A stretch of DNA of 46,418 bases from Clostridia bacterium (GCA_900766735.1 CAAFWO010000026.1:1-46418); one strand, 5' to 3'; positions 16,590 to 26,423 are shown, counted from the stretch's first letter. The notes: generated from the letters alone by a model not told the origin. Translations and numbers: made by a program.

Positions 16590-16829
16590 ATGAAAAGAAT
16601 TTTTTGCACCATGATGGCACTTGTCATGCTCATCGCGCTTTTCCCGGTCACGACGGCGTATGCCGCTTTAACGGGCTCGGGAACCGCGACAGATCCTTAT
16701 CTTATCGCCACACAGGAAGACCTTATGGCGATGGGATCCGATTCTGCCGGGAAGTTTTACAAGCTTCAAGAGCACAAAAACGCTCAAAAAGCAGGACGCG
16801 GCCATTACCGTCACCCCATATGGCGATGA
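16590..16829 (+). pseudogene. Signal-peptide piece of the frameshifted giant surface protein
   Basis: An 80-codon frame with a good AAGGAGG site, a signal peptide (MKRIFCTMMALVMLIALFPV, cleavage near AYA-A) and then GSGTATDPYLIATQEDLMAM, the usual start of GLUG-type secreted Firmicute proteins. After about residue 59 (GKFYKL) the sequence stops making sense and ends at TGA, while the neighbouring +1 frame continues as a long open frame without its own start signals. Loss of one A from either five-A run near 16776-16790 would join the frames. A real mutation, an internal deletion and a base error are all possible. Confidence 0.7.
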
Positions 16830-16830
16830 T

Positions 16831-19800
16831 GTGATAACCTACGGCGACGAACCGTATGTCAGGTTCAGAGTTTCAGCTCCTTATGACCTTTCGGATATTA
16901 TAAACGGTCTTAAAGTGTACGACTATAAGAGCGACAAAACGACCAAATACTCAGAGGATGAGCTTATGTTCGATGTGGAGGAGGGCACAGGAGCGTTTAT
17001 ATACCGGCTTGACAACCCCGTTGCCGGCGAGCACTATATAATCTTTGAATATGCCGGAAACGACATTTACGCGGCGGAGAACGTCGAGCAAAAGCTCACC
17101 GTCAACAAGCGCCCGGTCACCGTTTCGGTTACGAATACGGAGTTCACCTACGGCGACGATGTTAAGCTCAATTTGAAGCTTGACGGAAATGTTTACGGCG
17201 AAACCTCCAATGTTGACATCGAGGTGACGCTCGAAAAGCCGGGTAAGCGAATAACATACAATAAAGATAACATTTCACTCCCCGGCACTTATAATGTTGA
17301 CTTTTTAAGCGGCGGCACCGAAAAGATCCCGGCGGGCGAATACACGGTTACGGTCAAGGTAACGCATACAGATGAAAACTCAAACTATTTAAATTTTAAT
17401 GAGACGCTCACAGGCACTACCGTTACGGTCAATAAGGCGCAGCCGAAACAGGAGTTTTATTATTTCCAGCAATACTACACCTATGACGGACTGGAGAAGG
17501 TGCCGCGTGTTGTAAAAAGCGAAGCTACCGCCGGCGCGGTTATAGAAAATTCGATAAAATTCAAGCCCGAGGGAAAAACGGACTATATAACCTCGCCGAT
17601 AGACGCGGGAAAATACGGCATTTATATCGACACGGCTGAGACCGACAACTATTACGCAGGGGAAGATCTCTACATCGGCGATATGGAGATAAAGCAGACC
17701 GAGCCGGGAGAGAGCGAGCTTAACATAGTCCCGCCCGCAAACCTCACTTACAACGGCGAGCCAAAGGCCTTCGATGTAACGCCGAAGAAGGACTCGGCAG
17801 GAGGCGACCTTTTCGAGATTCAGCAGATAGTTTATTATGATATAACCCGCAATGATTTTATTCAGGCGCCGAAGGCACCCACCGAAGCGGGCGACTATGC
17901 ATTAATGGTATACACGAATGAAAGCAAAAACTACAAAGGGCACATTATCCCGATTGACTTCACCATAGCAAAGGCACAGACGGGGGTTGACTTTAATTCG
18001 ATCGTGTACACCGGCGCGTCGGGTGAACGGCTCGGATACAAGGTTTACTACTATGAGAACGATATAATGGTTTCGGGCAAAATGAAAAAAGCCGGCGAGA
18101 ACGCAAAATATCCCGAAGACAATTTTGACAATGTTTCATACAAACGGGAGCACACCACCGACTATATCAAAACGGGAAGAATTGCCGACTATGACCCCGC
18201 GACGGGCGAATTCACCGTCCGCCTCACAAAAGACGATTACGAAAAAACTGCAACCATTTCCGTATTCCTTCCCTTTAACGGCGACGGTAATTACGAGGCA
18301 ATACCGGAGGGCTCCCCGAACGCAAACATTGCATATTTGAGCGTAGACAAAAAGCCCGTGTCCTTCATGGTAACGGGTGAGGAGCAGACCTATGCGGCCG
18401 GCGAGCCGCGCGAGATCACGATCGTGTCCGATGGCACACGTTATATGTCTTCCCTCACAGACGGCGGCGTTAAGATAAGCTACTACCGCGTGAACGAGAA
18501 TGACGACACGCTCACCCCGGCGAAAAAATGCGTCGAGGCGGGAAGATACTTATACGAGATACAGCTTACCGATGAGGCAGCGGAGCGTTACGATATCAAA
18601 AATAGGTATGACTACTCTGTACACTACGCGGCTGATCCTAAGACTCCGAATATAGACGAGTATGACAACATCGGATTTATGGACATAAAGGCGGGGAGCA
18701 CCGAGTCGCAGAAGCCCATATACTTTATGTCGGGCGCGATCACCAAAAAGGTGACGGACGCACCCTATACAAATCCCTTAACCAATCCCAATGCGAGCGA
18801 CGTGACGTATTCATCGAGCAATACGGCGGTACTTGATATAGACCCGACAACCGGCGAGGCGACTGTAACGGGCGCAGGCACGGCGACCGTCACGGCTGTC
18901 AGCGAAAAGGCGGGCACGACCCCGGTTTACGCAAGCTACACCGTTACCGTTGTTAAAGAGAAGGCGACCGTTCAGGCGGGCGATACTCTTCTCACTTTCG
19001 GCGGCGACTTTACCGGAACAACAGTATCGCTCTCCGGCGAGAGCGGACCCTTAAGCCTTTCGGATTTTTCGGGCACGCTTTACTTCAGAACGGCATACAC
19101 GGCCGGAAAGAACGTCGGTACATATTCCGTAACGCCTTACGGCCTCTCCTCCGATAAGTACGACATCACGTATGAGCCCGGCACGATCACAGTCGAGCCC
19201 AAGACGCTTACCGCGTCGGACTTTACCGTGACGGCGAAAAACAGGACCTATGACGGAAGCCTGGACGCAATTGTTACGGCAGCGGCGAATGTCTCCGGCA
19301 TCACGGCGACGGCTGAGGGCGCATTTTTGGACGCGAACGCGGGAAAAAACAAGACAGTCGAATATAAGATAACATCAATCGCGGGCTCTGCGGCGGCAAA
19401 TTATGTGCTTGAAGGCGGCGAGATCACCGGAACTGCGGCGGCGGACATTGAGAAGGTCAAAGTAAAGATTTTCGCGCCCGATGTGACATACCGCACATAT
19501 TCCGGAAGCGCTGAGAGCGCGGACGTTTCGGCAACGGCGGACGGCAGAATCTTCACGGACTACACCGTTACCTATTCTGATTCCGAGGGCAACGAGGTGA
19601 CCCCCGTTGATGTGGGAGTTTATGATGTTTTGATCAAGCTTTCCGACTCGGCAAATTATGAGCTTTTGCCCTATGCGGCTAAGCTTGAGATAAGAAACGC
19701 GTCCCAGGATTCGTTTATGATTGACGGCATACCGGCGATAACCTACTACGGCGACGAGTTCGCTTTAACAGCGGACACGGACGGCACGGTTACTTACACC

Positions 19801-22800
19801 GTTACCGGCGCGGACTTTGATGCCGCAACATCAAGCGTTAGGATCACCAAACCCGGAAAGGTGACTGTAACGGCGACAAGTTCAAAGCCGGGCTTTGCGG
19901 ATAAGACGGCAGAGAGAACATTCACCGCTTATAAAAAGGCGATCTCGGTAAAGGTATCGGCTATAGACAAGACCTATGACGGAGCGACGGACGTTTCCTT
20001 CGGCGCACCGGTATTCACCGGAACGGTTTCAGGTGATAGCGTGACGGCGGATATTACGGGGAAAATGCTTAATTCCGACGCGGGCGAGAACAAGATAGTT
20101 TATGCGGATGTTTCGCTTTCCGGCAACTGGGGAGATTACTACACGCTGGACGCAGACTCTGTTCAGACGACGGTCAACGTGGCAAAGGCAAAGATCACCG
20201 GTATCAAGATTACGGCATCCGACAAGGCGTATGACGGAACAAGGGACGCTAACGCGAAGGTCACCGCGATCTACGGCGTTCTCCCGATTGATGAGGGAGC
20301 GGTCAAAGTCACGGGAACCGCGGCGTTTGACAATGTGAATGCCGGCATCAGGACTGTCTTCTTCGATGCGGAGGAGATTACCGGCGCAAAGGGCGCAAAC
20401 TACGAATTTGAGTCCGGCACTGCAAAAATTGCAACCTATATAGCACAGATCAACAAGCTTAAGGTTAAGATATTCGTGTCGGCGACCACGAACCGCACAT
20501 ATTCGGGCGATCCTGAGTATGTTGACGTTTCGGCGAACGCAGGCGGCAAGGTATTTACCGACTTCACCTTATTGTATGAGGACGAAAACGGCAACGCGAA
20601 AGAGCCCATCGCCCCCGGCACATACAATGTAAAGGTCGTTCTTAACGACGAGACAAACTATGAGACGGAGCCCTACACGGCACAGCTTATTATAAAGAAC
20701 GCGTCTCAGCCCTCCTTCACGATCGACGGAATCCCCGAAACCGTTTATTATGGCGACGAGTTCGACGTTTCGACCGATTCCGACGGTGAAGTTCACTATA
20801 CCGTCACCGGAAACGCGGAGGTTGACTCATCCGGCCACGTTAAGGTAACGGGCACCGGTAAGATTACTTTAGAGGCTGTAAGCTCCAAAGAAGGATTTGC
20901 CGATAAGTCGGTCAAGAGAACGTTCACCGCGAATAAGAAAGTCATCTCTTCGGAGATCACGGCGGAAAACAGAACCTATGACGGCACATCGGACGTTAAT
21001 ATCGACAGCGTTCAGCTTATTGGCACACTTCCTACCGACTCCGTAACGGCATCGGCAACGGGCGCGATGTTAAATTCCGACGCGGGAGATAACAAGACCG
21101 TCTATGCAAAGGTAACGCTCGACGGTAACTGGGGCGAGGTTTACGCGCTCGACACCGAGTCTGTTCAGACCACGGTCGACATCAAAAAGGCGCTTATCAC
21201 AGGCATCAAGATTACTGCACAGGACAAGAAATATTCAAAGACGGACGACGCGCTCGTCAGAATTGACGAGATAACGGGCGTTCTCGCGATGGATGCATCC
21301 TTAGTCCGCGTATCGGGCGAGGCGAAGTTTGACACGGCCTCTGCCGGCGATAACAAGACGGTTACATTTATTGCGACCGAGCTCACCGGCCGGAAGGCGG
21401 CAAACTATGAATTTGAGTCGCCCGACGCGATGCAGGCGATGGCAGAGGCAAGCATTACGCCTCTTAACGTAACCTTCACGCTCGGCGCGCTCACTTTCGG
21501 ATATGACACTGATGAAAAGCCCGTCACCGTTTCCGCGTTTGACGAGACGGGAGCGGTATTCACAGACTATGACATTGTATACAGAGATGCCGACGGCAAC
21601 GACTTGGGCTTCGTTCCGAAGGACGCAGGCAGCTATCTTGTCGGCATCGAAATTACCGATTCAAACTATGTGACGGACTACACCGATAAAGAGATGTTCA
21701 TCATCGAGGCGGATCAGGAGGCGTTGAGCATCTTAGGCCTTCCCGGAACGGTTGCGTTCGGCGATGAGTTCACGCTCGAGGCGATCGGCGGAAGCGGCAC
21801 GGGCGCCCTTATCTGGGAGTCCTCGTCGCCCGACGTTACGGTTGAGCCAGAGAACGGCGACAGCACGGCCGTAACCGTAAAGATCAACGGCGCGGTCGGC
21901 GAAAGAGTCACGATAACGCTTTGCAAAGAGGCAGACAATAACTATTCCGAGGAGGAGACGAAGGTCATCTTCATTCCGACCGAGAAAAATGTTTCCTTCA
22001 TTCTCACAGAGCTTGAGGCGGAGTTTGACGGAGACGGGAAGACCCCCGTCATCACCCCGAGCGACGATACGGCAGAGTATGACGTGTTCTTTAACGGCGA
22101 GGCGGAAGCGCCCGTAAACGCAGGAACCTACACGGTAACCGTCCGTGCGAAGGGCAACTACAGGGGCGAAGCTTCGGCAATGTTCACAATCAAAAAGGCT
22201 AAGATTTCCGGCCTTGGCATAACTCAGGACGGCACGGTTTACGGCACTGTCCTTCCCGACGCGGTAACCGATCAGGGCCCGGCCGGCACGACGGTCGGCG
22301 TTAGATATTCAACGTCCGACGGATCGAAGCCCGGCGAGGCAGGATGCTACAGAGTAACGGCGATCTGGACCGGCACAAACTACGAAACGTTCGAGGCAAG
22401 CTTTGACTTTGAGATTGAGAAAAAAGAGCTTAAGGTAAAAGCGGATAATGCGACAAGAGAATACGGCGAGGCAAACCCCGAGTTTGCGCTTATCTATGAC
22501 GGATTTGTAGCCGGCGAGGACGAGACGGTACTCTTCGCAGAGCCCGTTGCGGTATGCGAGGCGAAGGCGACAAGCCCGGCCGGTGAATATTCGATTGCGG
22601 TTCGCGGCGGAAGTGCTGATAACTATAAGTTCATCTATGATAACTCAGGAATTCTCACCGTCACCGCGTCGACCGGCGGAAACTTCTATATCACAGGCGC
22701 GATGACAAATGTTCTGGTCGGCGATATGTTCACCCTCCGCGCTTACTGCGGAAATGTGCTTCCCAAGGTTACCTGGTCTATAGACGATGAGTCCGTCGCA

Positions 22801-24627
22801 ACCGTGGACGATGATGGCTTCGTAACCGTTAAAAAGAGCGGAACGGCAGTCATCACCGCTCAAATGGCAGACCCCAACTATGACAATTCGCTTAAGGCGA
22901 CCTTCGCATTAAGGGCCGATAAAAAGGCGGTAACGCTCACGGCGGACGATTTGGTAAGAAACTATAACGCAAAGCCGCAGGCGATCTCCTACACGTCTGA
23001 TTCACCGGCATTCATTCCGGTTGTCGGCGCTAACGTCAAGGTAACCGTCACGGCGACGGACGACGCGGCGGTAACGACCGCGAGAAACGCGGGAAGCTAT
23101 CTTGTCCGTTATGAGATAACGGACGACAGCTTCAAGGGCTCGGGCTCCGATGTGCTCTACATCAATAAGGCACAGGCGACTATCAGCGCGAAGGATAAAG
23201 AGAAGGTTTACGGCGATGAGAACCCCGAGCTTGAGCTTACAGGCCTCTTCGTCGGCGACGAGGCAAGCTATGAGAGCGTTCTTAAAAAGATGTTCACCGT
23301 TTCGTGCGAGGCAGATGAAAAGTCGCCCGTCGGCGAATATCCCATCAAGGTTACCTTAAACGAGGGCTATACCTTAAAGGACGACAAGAACTATAACTTC
23401 ACGATCGGGGAGGACGCTCACCTTACAGTTAAGAAGGCGGTACTCACCGTCACCGTTTCGGATATTGAGCGCACCTACGGCGAGGCAAACCCCGATCCTG
23501 AATACAAGATCACGGGCTTTAAGGCGGGCGATACCGGAAAGGTAGTAACCGGCACACCGGTATTCACCTTCAAAGAGGGAACGGACGGGTCGGCAAACGC
23601 CGGAACGTATACCGACGCAGTGACAATGGAAGGCCTTACGGCAGATAACTACGAATTTAACTATGTGTATGCGTCGGGCTCGGGCGCGGATCTTACCGTT
23701 AATAAAAAGGCGGTCAAGGTCTCGGCCGGCACGGCGAAAAAGAACTTCATCAAGGTTAAGTTCTCAGCCCCCATGGAGGGATTAACGGCCGCAAACTTCA
23801 CCGTTACCAAGGACGGCGAACCGGTGACCGTATCGGTGACCGCGTCGAACGATAAGAGAGAATACACGCTCACGGGCGAGTTCACTCTCAAAAAGGCATA
23901 TGACGTTTCGGTAACCGCAAGCGACAACTACATTCTCACAGGAAACGAATTTAAGGTAACGCCGAGAGATTCGTCCTCCTCGGGCGGCTCGGGCGGCTCA
24001 TCTTCGGGCGGCGGTTCTTCCTCCGGCTCAGGCAGAGCGACGACCTATACCGTTTCCTTTGAGACTAACGGAGCAGATGAGATCTCCGACAGGAAGGTCG
24101 AGAAAAACGGCACTCTCAAGAGACCGGCCGATCCGGAAAAGAAGGGCTTCATCTTCACCGGCTGGTTCACCGATAAGTCGCTTAAAAACGAGTATGACTT
24201 TGAGAGCAAGGTAACAAAGAATATGATCCTTTACGCCGGCTGGGAGGATGACGCAAGAATAATCCTCACCATCGGCAAAAAGGCGGCGATGGTATTCGGC
24301 GAGAAGAAGTCAAACGACGTTGCGCCCATCATCGTGAACGACAGAACGATGCTTCCGGCACGCTTCGTGGCTGAGTCTCTCGGCGCAAAGGTAAGCTGGG
24401 ACGAGGAGAAGAGAGAAGTTAAAATCGTTTCGGGCAAGACCGAGATACTTATCTATATCGACTCCGACAAGGCGTTCATAAACGGCAAAGAGGTCACACT
24501 CGACTCACCGGCCTTCATCCGTGACGACAGGACCTACACGCCGGTCCGCTTCGTGGCAGAAGCGCTCGGCGCAAAGGTTGAATGGAATGAAGACGGGCAG
24601 AAGGTAACCATCACCAATCAGAAATAA
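16831..24627 (+). CDS. Giant MBG/YDG-repeat surface protein with stalk domain
   Basis: About 2,598 codons of an extracellular repeat protein. It is built from many beta-sandwich modules of MBG (YGDEP, YGEANPE, YGDENPE) and YDG (RTYDGS, KTYDGA, KAYDGT) kinds with Ig-like parts between. A 334-residue block beginning at 19459 recurs from 20461. Near the end come a Ser/Gly linker (about residues 2380-2402), a Listeria-Bacteroides repeat (SFETNGADEISDRKVEKNG, GFIFTGWFTD) and a C-terminal stalk/copper amine oxidase N-like domain (about 2475-2598: VNDRTMLPARFVAESLGA and TYTPVRFVAEALGA). No LPXTG is present, so the stalk domain may attach it. The GTG shown has no ribosome site or signal peptide; the true start is most likely 16590 in another frame. 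Confidence 0.85.
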   Translation: MITYGDEPYVRFRVSAPYDLSDIINGLKVYDYKSDKTTKYSEDELMFDVEEGTGAFIYRLDNPVAGEHYIIFEYAGNDIYAAENVEQKLTVNKRPVTVSVTNTEFTYGDDVKLNLKLDGNVYGETSNVDIEVTLEKPGKRITYNKDNISLPGTYNVDFLSGGTEKIPAGEYTVTVKVTHTDENSNYLNFNETLTGTTVTVNKAQPKQEFYYFQQYYTYDGLEKVPRVVKSEATAGAVIENSIKFKPEGKTDYITSPIDAGKYGIYIDTAETDNYYAGEDLYIGDMEIKQTEPGESELNIVPPANLTYNGEPKAFDVTPKKDSAGGDLFEIQQIVYYDITRNDFIQAPKAPTEAGDYALMVYTNESKNYKGHIIPIDFTIAKAQTGVDFNSIVYTGASGERLGYKVYYYENDIMVSGKMKKAGENAKYPEDNFDNVSYKREHTTDYIKTGRIADYDPATGEFTVRLTKDDYEKTATISVFLPFNGDGNYEAIPEGSPNANIAYLSVDKKPVSFMVTGEEQTYAAGEPREITIVSDGTRYMSSLTDGGVKISYYRVNENDDTLTPAKKCVEAGRYLYEIQLTDEAAERYDIKNRYDYSVHYAADPKTPNIDEYDNIGFMDIKAGSTESQKPIYFMSGAITKKVTDAPYTNPLTNPNASDVTYSSSNTAVLDIDPTTGEATVTGAGTATVTAVSEKAGTTPVYASYTVTVVKEKATVQAGDTLLTFGGDFTGTTVSLSGESGPLSLSDFSGTLYFRTAYTAGKNVGTYSVTPYGLSSDKYDITYEPGTITVEPKTLTASDFTVTAKNRTYDGSLDAIVTAAANVSGITATAEGAFLDANAGKNKTVEYKITSIAGSAAANYVLEGGEITGTAAADIEKVKVKIFAPDVTYRTYSGSAESADVSATADGRIFTDYTVTYSDSEGNEVTPVDVGVYDVLIKLSDSANYELLPYAAKLEIRNASQDSFMIDGIPAITYYGDEFALTADTDGTVTYTVTGADFDAATSSVRITKPGKVTVTATSSKPGFADKTAERTFTAYKKAISVKVSAIDKTYDGATDVSFGAPVFTGTVSGDSVTADITGKMLNSDAGENKIVYADVSLSGNWGDYYTLDADSVQTTVNVAKAKITGIKITASDKAYDGTRDANAKVTAIYGVLPIDEGAVKVTGTAAFDNVNAGIRTVFFDAEEITGAKGANYEFESGTAKIATYIAQINKLKVKIFVSATTNRTYSGDPEYVDVSANAGGKVFTDFTLLYEDENGNAKEPIAPGTYNVKVVLNDETNYETEPYTAQLIIKNASQPSFTIDGIPETVYYGDEFDVSTDSDGEVHYTVTGNAEVDSSGHVKVTGTGKITLEAVSSKEGFADKSVKRTFTANKKVISSEITAENRTYDGTSDVNIDSVQLIGTLPTDSVTASATGAMLNSDAGDNKTVYAKVTLDGNWGEVYALDTESVQTTVDIKKALITGIKITAQDKKYSKTDDALVRIDEITGVLAMDASLVRVSGEAKFDTASAGDNKTVTFIATELTGRKAANYEFESPDAMQAMAEASITPLNVTFTLGALTFGYDTDEKPVTVSAFDETGAVFTDYDIVYRDADGNDLGFVPKDAGSYLVGIEITDSNYVTDYTDKEMFIIEADQEALSILGLPGTVAFGDEFTLEAIGGSGTGALIWESSSPDVTVEPENGDSTAVTVKINGAVGERVTITLCKEADNNYSEEETKVIFIPTEKNVSFILTELEAEFDGDGKTPVITPSDDTAEYDVFFNGEAEAPVNAGTYTVTVRAKGNYRGEASAMFTIKKAKISGLGITQDGTVYGTVLPDAVTDQGPAGTTVGVRYSTSDGSKPGEAGCYRVTAIWTGTNYETFEASFDFEIEKKELKVKADNATREYGEANPEFALIYDGFVAGEDETVLFAEPVAVCEAKATSPAGEYSIAVRGGSADNYKFIYDNSGILTVTASTGGNFYITGAMTNVLVGDMFTLRAYCGNVLPKVTWSIDDESVATVDDDGFVTVKKSGTAVITAQMADPNYDNSLKATFALRADKKAVTLTADDLVRNYNAKPQAISYTSDSPAFIPVVGANVKVTVTATDDAAVTTARNAGSYLVRYEITDDSFKGSGSDVLYINKAQATISAKDKEKVYGDENPELELTGLFVGDEASYESVLKKMFTVSCEADEKSPVGEYPIKVTLNEGYTLKDDKNYNFTIGEDAHLTVKKAVLTVTVSDIERTYGEANPDPEYKITGFKAGDTGKVVTGTPVFTFKEGTDGSANAGTYTDAVTMEGLTADNYEFNYVYASGSGADLTVNKKAVKVSAGTAKKNFIKVKFSAPMEGLTAANFTVTKDGEPVTVSVTASNDKREYTLTGEFTLKKAYDVSVTASDNYILTGNEFKVTPRDSSSSGGSGGSSSGGGSSSGSGRATTYTVSFETNGADEISDRKVEKNGTLKRPADPEKKGFIFTGWFTDKSLKNEYDFESKVTKNMILYAGWEDDARIILTIGKKAAMVFGEKKSNDVAPIIVNDRTMLPARFVAESLGAKVSWDEEKREVKIVSGKTEILIYIDSDKAFINGKEVTLDSPAFIRDDRTYTPVRFVAEALGAKVEWNEDGQKVTITNQK

Positions 24628-24631
24628 TTTA

Positions 24632-24670
24632 GGCGCGCACCCTCCGCATTTTTGACGGAGGGTGCGCTTA
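24632..24670 (+). terminator. Terminator after the giant surface protein
   Basis: GCGCACCCTCCG...CGGAGGGTGCGC forms a 12-bp stem just after the stop codon. The T-run is short. Confidence 0.75.
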
Positions 24671-24683
24671 AGTTAATAAAAAC

Positions 24684-24699
24684 AGTTGACAAATCAACA
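24684..24699. promoter_or_regulatory. Palindromic operator over the MarR gene promoter
   Basis: AGTTGACAAATCAACA contains GTTGA-N4-TCAAC, the same palindrome found three times before fabH. It includes the whole -35 TTGACA of the MarR promoter, so binding there should block transcription; the MarR protein is the obvious candidate. Confidence 0.7.
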
Positions 24700-24714
24700 A
24701 GAGAGAGTTATAAT
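24686..24714 (+). promoter_or_regulatory. Sigma-A promoter for the MarR gene
   Basis: Perfect TTGACA (24686-24691) and perfect TATAAT (24709-24714) with 17 bases between, 30 bases before the GTG start, overlapped by the palindromic operator. Confidence 0.85.
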
Positions 24715-24743
24715 AAGTTCGAAAAGAATTGGGGGAAATAAAA

Positions 24744-25253
24744 GTGCGGAGTCTTTCGACAAAGCAGGTCAATCTGATCAAAAGGTTCGAGATATTCTCA
24801 AACAACATCTCCGTCGTGCACAGATGCATCAAGCAGCTGAAAAACGAGGTCATGAAGCGCTGTTCGCTAACCGGCAGTCAGGGAATCTATCTTGTATATC
24901 TTATTTTATATAAGGACGGGCTCACCGGAAGTCAGCTTGCCGAGATAGTGGGAGCGGACAAGGCGGAGGTCTCGCGCGCGTTTAAGGTGCTCTATGATAA
25001 GGGCTACATCTGCTATCCCGATTTTCACGGCACGAAGCGCTATAACACCACGGCAATGATAACCGACAAGGCGCGCGAAATGATGGTGCCCGTGATAGAC
25101 GAGATATGCCGCCTGATAGACGAGATCAGCCTGACGAATATCGACGAGGAGCACAGAACGATAATGTACCGTGCTTTAAGGACGACCGCGGGCAACATTA
25201 AAAAGTGTATCGACGAAAAGTGCGAGGAAGAGAAAAACAGAACCAACGGTTAA
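24744..25253 (+). CDS. MarR-family regulator, probable fatty acid synthesis repressor
   Basis: About 169 residues with a winged helix-turn-helix: LTGSQGIYLVYLILYKDGLT, then GSQLAEIVGADKAEVSRAFK (recognition helix) and a wing around GYICYPDFHGTKRYNT, between helical dimerisation ends. I chose the GTG at 24744 because GGGGGAAA lies about eight bases before it; a TTG at 24729 would overlap that site. It stands directly before the fatty acid operon, as FabT does in streptococci and MarR-type regulators do in clostridia. Shared palindromes before both units support autoregulation and control of fab genes. The ligand, perhaps an acyl-ACP or acyl-CoA, is inferred from family. Confidence 0.87.
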   Translation: MRSLSTKQVNLIKRFEIFSNNISVVHRCIKQLKNEVMKRCSLTGSQGIYLVYLILYKDGLTGSQLAEIVGADKAEVSRAFKVLYDKGYICYPDFHGTKRYNTTAMITDKAREMMVPVIDEICRLIDEISLTNIDEEHRTIMYRALRTTAGNIKKCIDEKCEEEKNRTNG

Positions 25254-25302
25254 TAAATGCGGAAGACGGCGAATGCCAAGCTTCCGCTTATCCGTCCCGA
25301 GT

Positions 25303-25318
25303 TGTTGAGTTTTCAACA
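25303..25318. promoter_or_regulatory. fab operator 1
   Basis: TGTTGAGTTTTCAACA has the GTTGA-N4-TCAAC palindrome. It includes a -35-like TTGAGT followed 19 bases later by TATATT. Confidence 0.65.
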
Positions 25319-25345
25319 GGCTTCGGACATATATTTTTGATAACC

Positions 25346-25361
25346 TGTTGAGATTTCAACA
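25346..25361. promoter_or_regulatory. fab operator 2
   Basis: TGTTGAGATTTCAACA, 43 bases after operator 1, again followed by a CATATATTTTT stretch, so operators 1 and 2 with their flanks form a tandem near-repeat that may hold two promoters. Confidence 0.65.
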
Positions 25362-25386
25362 ACTAACATATATTTTTTTCGCATCT

Positions 25387-25402
25387 TGTTGACATTTCAA
25401 CA
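25387..25402. promoter_or_regulatory. fab operator 3
   Basis: TGTTGACATTTCAACA, 41 bases after operator 2; the symmetry extends three further bases on each side (25384-25405). It lies about 30 bases before fabH. The spacing of about four helical turns puts all three sites on one face of the DNA. Confidence 0.7.
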
Positions 25403-25430
25403 AGATGACAGCCTGAAAGGAAGTAAACAA

Positions 25431-26384
25431 ATGAGCTTTAAGATTATCGGAACGGGAAGCTATCTTCCGCCCCTGACCGTCACAAACGACGATCTGGCAA
25501 AGACGATCGACACGTCGGACGAGTGGATAACCCAGAGGATCGGCATCAAAAGCCGCAGAATTTCCGAGGACGAATCCACCGCCGAAATGGGATATAAGGC
25601 GGCAAAAGAGGCGCTCACAGAAAGCGGCACGGCGCCCGAAGAGCTTGACCTTATCATCGCGGCGTCCATAACGGGGGACACGATATGCCCCACCACTGCC
25701 GGCGGAATCCAGAAACTGCTCGGCGCGACATGCCCGGCGTTTGACATTAACTCCGCATGCAGCGGCTTCGTTTTCGCGCTGGACACGGCGGCCGGCTTTT
25801 TTGCGAGAGGAACGGTCAAAAAAGTCCTGGTCGTCGGGAGCGAGAGGATAAGCAAGATAGTGGACTGGAAGGACAGGAACACCTGCGTCATCTTCGGAGA
25901 CGGCGCCGGCGCGGCTGTTTTGACAGAGGGCGACGGGTATCTTGATTCAAAGATCTCCACCTTCGGAGGAGACGACGTGATAAAGATCCCCTCGGGCTTA
26001 AACCTTTCGCCTTATTATAAAAAGGAGACGGAACTCGGGAAAATATACATGGCCGGGCAGGAGACGTTCAAGTTCGCCGTCAGCCGCATATCGGAGGATA
26101 TTAAATATCTTTGCGACAGGGCCGGCATAACACCGGAGGACATCGACCGGATAGTTCCGCACCAGGCAAACGAAAGAATAATCGACTACGCGGCAAAAAG
26201 GCTTCACCTTCCCAAGGAAAAGTTTTTTGTGAATATAGAGTCATACGGCAACACGTCCGCCGCGAGCATCGCGATAGCGCTTGCCGAGCTCGATCATAAA
26301 GGCGGCCTTAAAAAGGGCGACAAAATAATTTTAACGGCGTTCGGCGGCGGCCTTTCGTCCGCGTCGTGCCTTATAGAATGGTAA
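25431..26384 (+). CDS. fabH: Beta-ketoacyl-ACP synthase III
   Basis: Starts fatty acid synthesis by condensing acetyl-CoA (or branched acyl-CoA) with malonyl-ACP. 317 residues. The catalytic Cys is in DINSACSGFVFAL, His in RIVPHQANERI and Asn in ESYGNTSAASI; the GTGSYLPP start and DEWITQRIGI are typical. The start is the ATG at 25431 with AAGGAAG before it; an upstream in-frame ATG lies within operator 3 and adds nothing conserved. First gene of the fab operon, downstream of three palindromic operators. Confidence 0.95.
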   Translation: MSFKIIGTGSYLPPLTVTNDDLAKTIDTSDEWITQRIGIKSRRISEDESTAEMGYKAAKEALTESGTAPEELDLIIAASITGDTICPTTAGGIQKLLGATCPAFDINSACSGFVFALDTAAGFFARGTVKKVLVVGSERISKIVDWKDRNTCVIFGDGAGAAVLTEGDGYLDSKISTFGGDDVIKIPSGLNLSPYYKKETELGKIYMAGQETFKFAVSRISEDIKYLCDRAGITPEDIDRIVPHQANERIIDYAAKRLHLPKEKFFVNIESYGNTSAASIAIALAELDHKGGLKKGDKIILTAFGGGLSSASCLIEW

Positions 26385-26423
26385 AAAGACGAAAGTCTTA
26401 ATAATAAAACGGAGGTAAGAAAA

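Noticed and set aside
16770..16795. Programmed ribosomal frameshift joining the signal peptide to the giant protein
   Set aside because: The frames need a +1 change, while AAA-AAC type slippery sites give -1 shifts, and I see no stop codon, pseudoknot or internal ribosome site at the A-runs to support it.
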